Positions 1-7,239 of a stretch of 24,160 bases of DNA are shown here, piece by piece. A model generated the notes under the pieces. That model saw nothing but the letters and a program-made list of their open reading frames with translations, had not been told where the DNA came from and did not search any database. Position 1 is the stretch's first letter. Every line of letters begins with the position of its first letter. Source of the stretch: an uncultured Flavobacteriales bacterium (lineage in GTDB: Bacteria > Bacteroidota > Bacteroidia > Flavobacteriales > BACL11); the NCBI GenBank assembly GCA_950069165.1, contig CATMIT010000014.1, positions 1 to 24,160 on the forward strand, read 5' to 3'. Made by a program: the position numbers and the translations under genes.

Positions 1-2
1 AA

Positions 3-566
3 AACCAAAATGGATGTGAGCTAAAGGATTCCATTTTTATTGCAGTGAATAATTACCCCATTTCAGATAGTATTTGGGCTAGTAAAAATCCGATTTACAA
101 AGGAGAAAGCACAACTTTAAATATTCAAACAAACGAAAATGTGCTTTGGGAATGGGGCGATTCTGCAAAGCAAATTGTAGTAACTCCAATTACAGACTCA
201 TTATTTGTAGTAGAGATTTATAACGAATTTGGTTGTAGTATTTACGATAGTATTTTTATTCAAATTTTAGATGTTTTTTGTGATGAGGGAAAGATAAAAA
301 TACCAACTGCTTTTACACCCAACAATATATGGCCTAATAACACTTACAGAATCACGGATACTGACGGAATAATTACTTCCTTTAAATTGGAGATTTTTAA
401 TCGATTTGGGCAAAAAGTATATTCTTCCAATAATAAAAATGCAAAGTGGGATGGCACTTACCAAAACGAATTATTAGCCCCCCAAGTGTTTGATTTTTAT
501 TTAGAATTAGAATGTTTTGGCGGTAAAAGACTCTTTAAAAAGGGAAACATTACATTGATAAGATGA
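3..566 (+). CDS. 3' end of a large T9SS type B (gliding motility-associated C-terminal) surface protein
   Basis: The reading frame is open from base 3 with no start of its own, so this is the C-terminal part of a gene that begins outside the window. Two motifs with the same pattern (NGCELKDSIFIAV at the left edge, then FGCSIYDSIFIQI) look like the ends of tandem PKD/Ig-like repeats. They are followed by the type B sorting domain: IPTAFTPNN, then LEIFNRFGQKVYSS, WDGTYQNE and a terminal KKGNITLIR. In this family the domain directs export across the outer membrane by the type IX system and leaves a secreted or surface adhesin-like protein. Its stop overlaps the PorP/SprF gene by ATGA, which is the usual pairing for type B substrates. 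The length and binding function of the whole protein cannot be judged. Confidence 0.93.
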   Translation, partial: NQNGCELKDSIFIAVNNYPISDSIWASKNPIYKGESTTLNIQTNENVLWEWGDSAKQIVVTPITDSLFVVEIYNEFGCSIYDSIFIQILDVFCDEGKIKIPTAFTPNNIWPNNTYRITDTDGIITSFKLEIFNRFGQKVYSSNNKNAKWDGTYQNELLAPQVFDFYLELECFGGKRLFKKGNITLIR

Positions 567-1516
567 GAACTTTTATTTATCTATTTTGCTTTGTATTTGT
601 TTTTAATTTGAAAGCACAAGATGTTCATTTTTCGCAATTTTTAGTTTCTACAATGGGTTTAAATCCTGCCCTAGTGGGCAATCAATCTGTTGACTTTAAA
701 GCATCTTTTCAAAAACGAACACAATGGGCATCTGTAGCCAAACCATTTAGTAGTATTGCAGCAAACTTTGACGCAAAAGATGTTTTGAAAAAAACCTCTG
801 TCGGATTTCAGTTTTTAAATGATATGGCTGGAGATGCTAATTTTACAACCTCCCAGTTTAATGCGGCAATCAATAGGGCTTTTTCGATTGATAGAGACAG
901 GAAAATTTCGGCAGGATTTCTATTTGGAATTGCACAACGAAAAGTAGATTTTTCTTCTCTTATTTTTGAGCAAGACGAGCAGTTGCAAAAAAATACATCA
1001 TTTGTATTTTTTGATGTAGGAATTGGAGCAAACTATAGCTCAATTGTAAATAATAATTTTTCTTTTATTACAGGTCTTTCTACCTATCATATCAACAGTC
1101 CAAAACAAACTTTGCTTAATGATAAAAATGTGAGATTAAAACAGAAATCCAATTCTTATTTTCTCACTTTTTACCGATTAAATAACACTATAATTTTGAA
1201 TCCCTCCTTTTTTTATAGTAGACAAGGGAAAAGCAGTGAGTTTATTTTAGGAACAGCATTACGGTATGATTTTCCTGCTTTTAATATAGAACTTATATCG
1301 GAAGTATTTTATAGATGGGATGATGCTATAATCCCAGCTTTCGGACTAAATTATAATTCTATCACTGCAGTTATAAGTTATGACATTAACACTTCCGATT
1401 TGGTTGCGGCAAGTCAAAACAAAGGCGGGTTCGAGTTTTCTATTATTTATATGTGGAATAAGAAAAAAAGAAAACAAATAGGAGAAATTAAAAAATATTG
1501 TCCTAAATATTTATGA
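563..1516 (+). CDS. PorP/SprF family T9SS outer-membrane protein
   Basis: The 317-residue protein starts with a signal peptide (about residues 1-18, ending LKA before QDVHFSQF). The mature N-terminus, with QDVHFSQF, LNPALVG and FQKRTQWASVAKPF, is characteristic of the PorP/SprF family of outer-membrane beta-barrels. SprF is required for secretion of the type B substrate SprB in Flavobacterium, and other type B substrates commonly have their own SprF paralogue next door. Here the gene overlaps the type B substrate upstream and the propeller/OmpA gene downstream by ATGA, so I infer it is the dedicated partner of the upstream protein. The length is typical of the family. It is a paralogue, not necessarily the core PorP. 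Confidence 0.92.
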   Translation: MRTFIYLFCFVFVFNLKAQDVHFSQFLVSTMGLNPALVGNQSVDFKASFQKRTQWASVAKPFSSIAANFDAKDVLKKTSVGFQFLNDMAGDANFTTSQFNAAINRAFSIDRDRKISAGFLFGIAQRKVDFSSLIFEQDEQLQKNTSFVFFDVGIGANYSSIVNNNFSFITGLSTYHINSPKQTLLNDKNVRLKQKSNSYFLTFYRLNNTIILNPSFFYSRQGKSSEFILGTALRYDFPAFNIELISEVFYRWDDAIIPAFGLNYNSITAVISYDINTSDLVAASQNKGGFEFSIIYMWNKKKRKQIGEIKKYCPKYL

Positions 1517-2952
1517 GAATTTTACAAATCATATTATTAATTTTTCCGTGCATCACTTTTTCACAAGAAAGTATGGTAATAAAGCATTTAGTAAATGCTA
1601 TAAACTCTGTTGGGGCAGAACTTAATTTTTTTCAAGATGAAAAAGACCATGCTTTTTTCACGGCTATTCGGGATGATAATAACAACTATATTTCTTCTAT
1701 TTATTCTAGCAATTTGCAATTAGATCAGTGGAGTAAAGGCGATTATTTTTATTCTTTCAATTCCGACTATATGCAAAGCGGAAATCTTTTTATAACAAAA
1801 GATAAGACGGCTTATTTCACCTTTTGTAAAGGGGAAAATTGTGCAATTTATCGCTCAAAATTAAAAAAACAAAAATGGACAAACCCAAAAAAATTAGATG
1901 AAAGAATAAATAAAATAGGAAGCACTTCCACTCAGCCGACCATAGCAATTATTCAAGGAAAACAACTGCTATATTTTGTGTCGGACAGAGAAGGAGGTAT
2001 TGGTGGTTTGGACATTTGGCTTTCTGCTATTGATGATAATGGAAATTTTGGGAATCCTATAAATTTGGGAAGTAAAATCAACACCAATGCAAACGAAATC
2101 ACTCCATTTTATAATCAAGAAAAGGGGGCTTTATTTTTTAGTTCAGACAGAGAAAAAGGAATGGGAGGCTATGATATTTACACTTCAAAAGGGAGCTTGG
2201 CTTTATGGGAGAACCCTGAATTATTACCCCAACCACTTAACTCTACTTTTGATGAGATGTATCTGAATTTTCATCAAGAAGATAAAGGTCATTTTTCATC
2301 CAATCGCTCGCCAGCTATTTTTGAAGATGAAGAAAGTTGTTGTAACGATATCTTCTCTTTTGAATTTTCTCAGCATGAAAAAGACAGTCCAAAAATAATT
2401 AATAAGATAAATGAATTCTTACCTCTTAGCTTGTATTTTCATAATGATGAGCCAGATTGTTGCACAATAAAAACCACAACAGATCTTACCTATAAGGAGT
2501 CCTACATTTCCTATTTCTACCTAAAAGAAGAATATATTAAACAAAATAACTCTCCAGAAAAAATACAAAGATTTTTTGATGCTAGACTAAAAGAAAATTT
2601 CAACAAATTAGATCAACTCCTTCTAAAAATAAGGTCGGCATTAGCCCAGGGTCAGAAAATAGAATTACAAATAAAAGGATTTGCAAGCCCACTTTTTAAG
2701 GCAAAATATAACATTAATTTATCAAAGAGAAGGATTGTGAGCCTACTTAATTATATGGAAGAGTTTCAGAACGGAAACATCACACAATATCTGAAAAACG
2801 AGCAATTGGTTATTTACGAACTTCCAATTGGGGAAGCACAATCATCAAAAAAAGTTAGTGATAATCCGAGAAACAAAAAACTATCTGTGTATAGTTTGGA
2901 GGCAGCTTTGGCAAGAAAAATTGAAATAGTAAGGGTAAAACTTAAGCAATGA
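1513..2952 (+). CDS. Secreted WD40-like beta-propeller protein with a C-terminal OmpA-like domain (PorE-related)
   Basis: The protein has 479 residues and a signal sequence at about 1-18. The middle part carries PD40/WD40-like propeller blades, seen as SDREGGIGGLDIW (157-169) and SSDREKGMGGYDIY (210 onward). The C-terminal third resembles an OmpA/peptidoglycan-associated domain (GFASP at 389-393, then YNINLSKRR, and a VSDNPRNKKLSVYS segment near the end). The OmpA-type PorE subunit of the T9SS, which anchors the machinery to peptidoglycan, shares the propeller-plus-OmpA order, but this protein shows no N-terminal TPR repeats and no clear lipobox. With the PorP/SprF-like gene upstream (ATGA overlap) it probably forms an envelope module serving the type B protein. 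It ends 3 bases from the convergent purS stop, with no hairpin between them. Confidence 0.85.
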   Translation: MRILQIILLIFPCITFSQESMVIKHLVNAINSVGAELNFFQDEKDHAFFTAIRDDNNNYISSIYSSNLQLDQWSKGDYFYSFNSDYMQSGNLFITKDKTAYFTFCKGENCAIYRSKLKKQKWTNPKKLDERINKIGSTSTQPTIAIIQGKQLLYFVSDREGGIGGLDIWLSAIDDNGNFGNPINLGSKINTNANEITPFYNQEKGALFFSSDREKGMGGYDIYTSKGSLALWENPELLPQPLNSTFDEMYLNFHQEDKGHFSSNRSPAIFEDEESCCNDIFSFEFSQHEKDSPKIINKINEFLPLSLYFHNDEPDCCTIKTTTDLTYKESYISYFYLKEEYIKQNNSPEKIQRFFDARLKENFNKLDQLLLKIRSALAQGQKIELQIKGFASPLFKAKYNINLSKRRIVSLLNYMEEFQNGNITQYLKNEQLVIYELPIGEAQSSKKVSDNPRNKKLSVYSLEAALARKIEIVRVKLKQ

Positions 2953-2955
2953 TTT

Positions 2956-3207
2956 TTACAACTCTACTACTGTAAGTTCAAAGGATTCCATAATCTGATT
3001 GCAAAGCAATTTTGTGCAAGCAAGTTCTGCTTTTTGTTTTGCAGTATCTTTGTTCTCCGCCTCAATTTCTAAAGTGATGTGCTTTCCAATTCTAACATTA
3101 TTAATTTCAGACAAACCAACATTTCCCATACTGGCACTTACGGCTTTTCCTTGTGGATCTAATAACGATTTATGTGGCATTACATCTATTTCAGCTCTGA
3201 ACTTCAT
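2956..3207 (-). CDS. purS: Phosphoribosylformylglycinamidine synthase subunit PurS
   Basis: This is an 83-residue protein of the usual PurS size. The pattern MKFRAEIDVMPHKSLLDPQG, then NVGLSEINNVRIGK (residues 29-42) followed by a ITLEIEAE strand, fits PurS, the small subunit that bridges PurL and PurQ in the split form of FGAM synthetase (fourth step of de novo purine synthesis, cytoplasmic). Its start lies 2 bases after the pssA stop, so it is probably cotranscribed with pssA. No purL or purQ lies in the window. The downstream OmpA-like gene converges, with 3 bases between the stops. The function follows from family resemblance; the presence of a split enzyme in this organism is inferred. 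Confidence 0.9.
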   Translation of the reverse strand: MKFRAEIDVMPHKSLLDPQGKAVSASMGNVGLSEINNVRIGKHITLEIEAENKDTAKQKAELACTKLLCNQIMESFELTVVEL

Positions 3208-3209
3208 AA

Positions 3210-3932
3210 TTATAGTATATTATTTAATAGTGATAAAATCAGGTACAAAATTACAATAAATGGTATAGCAGCAAACTGAAAAATGAATAATAATATTACA
3301 GCACTTATTATTAAAGTAATTCTGAAAATATTTAACTTAGAACTTACACTTTCCCCTTTGCTAAATTTTAATGAAAATAAAGGAATTTTTGTAACTAAAA
3401 GTAAAGGGAGAACTACAGAAGTCGCAATTAAAAATCTAAAATCTGTAAACATTGATAATTGTTGATATTTAGCAATTAAAGGTAAGGCAGCTACAAAAAT
3501 AGCTGCTGCCGGGGTTGGCAATCCTATGAAAGAATTGCATTGTCTTTTATCAATATTAAATCTTGCTAAACGAATTGCTGAGAAAATGGGTAGTAAAAAA
3601 GCAATTATCGCTGGGAATAGTAACGGATCTTTGATGTCAGATAGAAAAAATTCATCAGCATAACCGAAATAAAATAATTGAAACAAAATTATCCCTGGAG
3701 CTACCCCAAAAGTTATCATATCCGCAAAACTATCTAGTTGTTTTCCAAATTCGCTTCCAACTTTCAGAATACGAGCTAACAGACCATCTAAAAAATCACA
3801 AAAAGCACCATAAAAAATGAAAGTGGCAGATACAACTAAAGTACCTTCAAATGCAAAAAGAATCGCACACAATCCGAAAAACAGATTGGCTAGCGTAATT
3901 AAATTTGGGATATTTCTTTTGATTGCATTCAT
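3210..3932 (-). CDS. pssA: CDP-diacylglycerol--serine O-phosphatidyltransferase
   Basis: The protein has 240 residues and several hydrophobic membrane segments. It contains the complete CDP-alcohol phosphotransferase signature D-x2-DG-x2-AR-x8-G-x3-D-x3-D, at D46, D49-G50, A53-R54, G63, D67 and D71. The N-terminal NIPNLITLANLFFGL is typical of bacterial type II PssA, which makes phosphatidylserine, the precursor of phosphatidylethanolamine, in the inner membrane. It could in principle be another CDP-alcohol transferase, but the N-terminus and length favour serine. purS follows at 2 bases. Divergent lnt begins only a few dozen bases away, so the promoters of the two genes must overlap. Confidence 0.93.
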   Translation of the reverse strand: MNAIKRNIPNLITLANLFFGLCAILFAFEGTLVVSATFIFYGAFCDFLDGLLARILKVGSEFGKQLDSFADMITFGVAPGIILFQLFYFGYADEFFLSDIKDPLLFPAIIAFLLPIFSAIRLARFNIDKRQCNSFIGLPTPAAAIFVAALPLIAKYQQLSMFTDFRFLIATSVVLPLLLVTKIPLFSLKFSKGESVSSKLNIFRITLIISAVILLFIFQFAAIPFIVILYLILSLLNNIL

Positions 3933-3937
3933 TTCAG

Positions 3938-3945
3938 CAAAAATA
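3938..3945 (-). promoter_or_regulatory. Bacteroidetes-type -7 element for pssA-purS
   Basis: On the minus strand this reads TATTTTTG, a full match to the Bacteroidetes -7 consensus TAnnTTTG. Its last base is 5 bases from the pssA ATG, so the transcript would have almost no leader. No convincing -33 TTTG lies at the usual spacing. Called by consensus only. Confidence 0.45.
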
Positions 3946-3965
3946 TGATAATATTTGTAAAAGAT

Positions 3966-5510
3966 ATGAGAAAATTATTTTTAGCAGTACTAAGTGGTTT
4001 GTTATTGGCCTTTTCTTGGCCAGAGATTGGGGTTTTCCCAATCTTGTTTTTTGCTTTTGTCCCACTTTTAGTATTAGAAGATGAACTGCAAAATTCAAAT
4101 GAAAACAAAAAGGGAAGAACAATTTTCTGTCTTTCTTTTTTAGCATTTTTCATTTTTAATGCGATTACCACTTATTGGGTGTATCATGCCACAGTATTTG
4201 GAGCAATTGCTGCCTTTATAGTGAATGCTATTTTAATGGCAACTGCCTTTTATTTGTTTCATAAAATAAAGCGGAACACAAAAAAAAACCTAGGGTATTT
4301 AGCATTCATAGTGGTTTGGATTTCTTTTGAATATTTGCACTTGAATTGGGAGCTTTCATGGCCTTGGCTTACTCTGGGTAATGGTTTTGCAAATGCTACT
4401 TATCTGGTGCAGTGGTACGAATTTACAGGAATACTTGGAGGCTCACTTTTGGTATTGTTGATGAATATTTTGCTGTTTAAATTATCTAAAAAGAAAACGC
4501 TTAAAGCGACTTTACTTCCTTTATCCTTATTGATTTTATCACTACTATTTTCCTATAATCTTATTCCTGATATAAAACATGAAGAGCAATTAACAGTACT
4601 AATCGTTCAGCCCAATATTGATCCTTATACTGATAAATTTAATGTGGGATACAAAAAACAATTAGATGATTTTATTGCTTTAGCAAAAACAGAACTTAGC
4701 CAAGAAACGGAACTTTTAGTAGGTCCTGAAACTGCTCTTTTAGAGGAAATTTGGGAAAATAGAATTGACGCCACTTACAGTGTAAGAGCGTTTCGGGAAT
4801 TGCAAAAAGAGTTTCCGAATTTGAATATTTTGGTGGGAGCATCTACTTATAAAATGTTTTCTCATAGCGAACAAAAAACTGCAACAGCTCGTGAAATTCG
4901 CAATGAAAACATCTTTTTTGATGCCTATAATTCGGCTGTTTTTATTCCAGATAGCAGTAAGGTGCTTGTGTATCATAAAACTAAATTGGTCCCCGGAGTA
5001 GAGAAAATGCCTTACCCCAATGTATTTGATAAATTGGCGGCATTGGCAGTTGACTTGGGGGGGGTTAGTGGTTCATTGGGAAGTGAAAATAAGGGGCATC
5101 AATTTGTGATGGAAGACAAAATTATTACTCCGCTTATTTGTTATGAAAGTATTTATGGAGATTTGAAAAAAGGGAAAACAAACTTGATAGCCATTATTAC
5201 TAATGATGGTTGGTGGAAAAATACAGCTGGATACAGGCAGCACTTTGCTTACGCTCGGCTTAGGGCTATCGAACAAAGGAAAACAATTATTCGTTCTGCA
5301 AATACTGGTATCTCTGGGGTAATTGACACGAAAGGGGAGATTGTGCAAATAACAAAATGGAATGAAAAAGACTGCTTGTCTTCTATTGTTAGTTTGAATA
5401 ATGAAGAGACTTTCTATTATAAGTTTGGCGATTACATTGGGCGTTTAAGTGTATTTGTAGCCGCTTTGCTTTTGATAGTTGCTTTTGTAAAAGGCCGTTT
5501 GAAAAAATAA
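3966..5510 (+). CDS. lnt: Apolipoprotein N-acyltransferase
   Basis: The N-terminal half is a run of hydrophobic segments. It is followed by a nitrilase-like (CN-hydrolase) domain facing the periplasm and a final membrane helix near the C-terminus. The catalytic triad of Lnt is present: Glu in GPETALLEE (residue 255), Lys in YHKTKLVPG (338) and Cys in ICYESIYG (392). The enzyme adds the third acyl chain to lipoprotein N-termini in the inner membrane. I chose the ATG at 3966 (MRKLFLAVLSG, 514 residues). An in-frame ATG at 3945 would add MIIFVKD, but a promoter-like AATATTTG at 3950-3957 lies inside that extension. A run of eight G at 5057-5064 falls between the catalytic Lys and Cys codons. The gene is divergent from pssA. 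Confidence 0.95.
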   Translation: MRKLFLAVLSGLLLAFSWPEIGVFPILFFAFVPLLVLEDELQNSNENKKGRTIFCLSFLAFFIFNAITTYWVYHATVFGAIAAFIVNAILMATAFYLFHKIKRNTKKNLGYLAFIVVWISFEYLHLNWELSWPWLTLGNGFANATYLVQWYEFTGILGGSLLVLLMNILLFKLSKKKTLKATLLPLSLLILSLLFSYNLIPDIKHEEQLTVLIVQPNIDPYTDKFNVGYKKQLDDFIALAKTELSQETELLVGPETALLEEIWENRIDATYSVRAFRELQKEFPNLNILVGASTYKMFSHSEQKTATAREIRNENIFFDAYNSAVFIPDSSKVLVYHKTKLVPGVEKMPYPNVFDKLAALAVDLGGVSGSLGSENKGHQFVMEDKIITPLICYESIYGDLKKGKTNLIAIITNDGWWKNTAGYRQHFAYARLRAIEQRKTIIRSANTGISGVIDTKGEIVQITKWNEKDCLSSIVSLNNEETFYYKFGDYIGRLSVFVAALLLIVAFVKGRLKK

Positions 5511-5536
5511 AAACCCCAGTCTTAAAGATTTGGGTT
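5501..5536 (-). terminator. Intrinsic terminator for the small acidic membrane protein gene
   Basis: Read on the minus strand, an AACCC/GGGTT stem (arms at 5532-5536 and 5512-5516) with an AT-rich loop is followed by a T-rich tract (TTTTTATTTTTT). This fits rho-independent termination of the gene at 5562-5810. On the plus strand no T-tract follows the hairpin, so it is a poorer terminator for lnt. Confidence 0.6.
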
Positions 5537-5561
5537 CTATTAAATTTGGTATAGGATATTC

Positions 5562-5810
5562 TTATTCTTCCTCTGCAGTAATTTCAGTTTCCATAACAAT
5601 AGTTGTATCACCATCTTCAATCGTAACCTCTATGGTAACTTCTTCAACTATTTCTGGCTGTTCAACCTCCAAAGCAGGAGCGTTAATACCTACTTCTGTT
5701 CCGCCATAAGCTGCTTGGTTGCCGCTATCAGTGCAGCAATTGCCCAATCCAACATATGCAATAAAAGCAATTCCTAAAACCCATGTGATAGGTGTTTCTA
5801 AATTTCCCAT
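5562..5810 (-). CDS. Small acidic single-pass membrane protein, unknown function
   Basis: I do not recognise this 82-residue protein. It has one hydrophobic segment (about residues 8-24, WVLGIAFIAYVGLG), a double cysteine directly after it (C25-C26), a short Gly/Ala/Asn-rich linker, and a strongly acidic tail from about residue 48 made of alternating Val/Ile/Thr and Glu (for example EEVTIEVTIEDGD). Asn at -1 makes a standard lipobox unlikely, so a membrane anchor with an exported or cytoplasmic acidic tail is more likely than a lipoprotein. It stands alone between lnt and divergent pabB and has a good terminator downstream, which supports a real transcription unit. The ATG start gives the only complete membrane segment. 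No cleavage motif is evident. Confidence 0.65.
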   Translation of the reverse strand: MGNLETPITWVLGIAFIAYVGLGNCCTDSGNQAAYGGTEVGINAPALEVEQPEIVEEVTIEVTIEDGDTTIVMETEITAEEE

Positions 5811-5916
5811 GATTTTTTATTTTTTGATTAGGCTGCTAAGTTATAAATATTTTTCAAATAAGTTTTTTACTTTTTTTAATGAACCAAATTTTCCAATATA
5901 AATCCCTAAAAACCTT

Positions 5917-5924
5917 TACTTTTG
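5917..5924 (+). promoter_or_regulatory. -7 promoter element for the pabB-tilS-dsbD-yifB operon
   Basis: TACTTTTG matches TAnnTTTG exactly and lies in the 118-base divergent gap at 5811-5928. It ends 4 bases before the GTG start of pabB, implying a leaderless or nearly leaderless transcript. No strong -33 box is seen. Confidence 0.5.
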
Positions 5925-5928
5925 TGTT

Positions 5929-7239
5929 GTGAGAAATAGATTTTTATATACCATAAAAGATAAAAAAGAATTTGCTGAAAAGCTGGTTTTTTGGGCTAAA
6001 AATTTTAAGTATTCTTGTTTTTTAGATTCAAATCCGCAAAGTCAAAAAATGCCGATAGCGTATTCTCAATACGAATTTTTATTTGCAGTGGGGGCGCATA
6101 AAATTTGCTGTTCTAATAAGGATTCTTTTGAGAATCTTAAAGTATTTCACAATAGATATAAAGACTGGATGTTCGGTTATTTTTCTTATGATTTAAAAAA
6201 TGAAACTGATACATTAACATCTGAAAATATGGATAATTTATATTTTCCTAATCTGTTTTTTTTCATTCCTGAAATAGTTTTCAGCATGAAAAATAAAGTA
6301 TTATATGTAGACACCTTTTCCAACAAAAAAGAAACGGATATTATTATAGATGAAATAAAAAATCAAATATGTGATGAGTTATTTTATGGAAACTTGAAAA
6401 TGAAAAAAAGAGAGACTAAAGAAGAATATTTAAAGAAAATAAAGAAAATTAAAACACATATTAAAAGGGGAGATATTTATGAAATGAATTATTGTCAGGA
6501 ATTTTTTTCTGAAAATACAGAGCTAAATGCGGAGGCTTTATTTTTTAGATTAAATAAAAAAACAAAAGCACCATTTTCGTCTTTTTTACATTTGGATGAT
6601 AAATACCTTATCTGCTTTAGTCCGGAAAGATTTTTGAGAAAGGAAAATCAGCAAATTCTATCTCAACCCATAAAAGGAACAAGAAAAAGAAGTAAAAATA
6701 AAGAAGAAGATTCTCAGTTAAAAAAAGAATTATCTTTAAGCGAAAAAGACAAATCAGAAAATGTAATGATTACTGATTTGGTAAGGAATGATTTGTCAAA
6801 ATACGCCCGACAAGCAAGTGTTAAAGTAGAGGAACTTTTTGGAGTTTATTCCTTTGAACAAGTACATCAAATGATAAGTACAATAAGTGCAGAATTAGAG
6901 TCCAATTATCATTTTATAGATGCCATAAAAGGGGCTTTTCCTATGGGCTCAATGACAGGTGCTCCAAAAAGAAAAGCAATGGAATTAATAGAAAAATTTG
7001 AATGCACAAAAAGAGGGCTGTTTTCAGGAAGTGTTGGCTATATTAGCCCAAATGCCGATTTTGATTTTAATGTGGTAATAAGGAGTATTCTTTATAATGC
7101 TACAAAAAAATATTTTTCGGTGATGGTAGGAGGTGCAATTACTAGTAGGTCGGTAGCGGAGGAAGAATATGACGAATGCCTTATAAAAGTAAAAACAATT
7201 TTAGAAATTTCATCAGGAGAAAAAGTAAATGCAGAATGA
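5929..7239 (+). CDS. pabB: Aminodeoxychorismate synthase component I
   Basis: The 436-residue protein carries the chorismate-binding fold shared by PabB, TrpE and isochorismate synthases: KRGDIYEMNYCQEF, SPERFLR, VMITDLVRNDLSKYA, PMGSMTGAPKRKAMELIE, FSGSVGYI and GGAITSRSVAEEEYDE. The PIKGT motif, with lysine at residue 249, marks PabB; TrpE has PIAGT at that place. The enzyme converts chorismate plus ammonia to 4-amino-4-deoxychorismate for folate synthesis in the cytoplasm. The start is GTG at 5929, reading MRNRFLYTIKD, which is where homologues usually begin. It is the first gene of a tight operon and its stop overlaps the tilS start by ATGA. No pabA or pabC lies nearby. Confidence 0.93.
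   Translation: MRNRFLYTIKDKKEFAEKLVFWAKNFKYSCFLDSNPQSQKMPIAYSQYEFLFAVGAHKICCSNKDSFENLKVFHNRYKDWMFGYFSYDLKNETDTLTSENMDNLYFPNLFFFIPEIVFSMKNKVLYVDTFSNKKETDIIIDEIKNQICDELFYGNLKMKKRETKEEYLKKIKKIKTHIKRGDIYEMNYCQEFFSENTELNAEALFFRLNKKTKAPFSSFLHLDDKYLICFSPERFLRKENQQILSQPIKGTRKRSKNKEEDSQLKKELSLSEKDKSENVMITDLVRNDLSKYARQASVKVEELFGVYSFEQVHQMISTISAELESNYHFIDAIKGAFPMGSMTGAPKRKAMELIEKFECTKRGLFSGSVGYISPNADFDFNVVIRSILYNATKKYFSVMVGGAITSRSVAEEEYDECLIKVKTILEISSGEKVNAE

Noticed and set aside
3945..3965. Longer lnt start giving MIIFVKD
   Set aside because: These residues are atypical for Lnt, and the stretch holds a promoter-like AATATTTG. It cannot be excluded without start mapping.
7176..7235. Upstream in-frame ATG for tilS
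   Set aside because: It would place 20 unconserved residues inside the pabB coding end, whereas the ATG at 7236 gives the usual ATGA junction and a normal TilS N-terminus.
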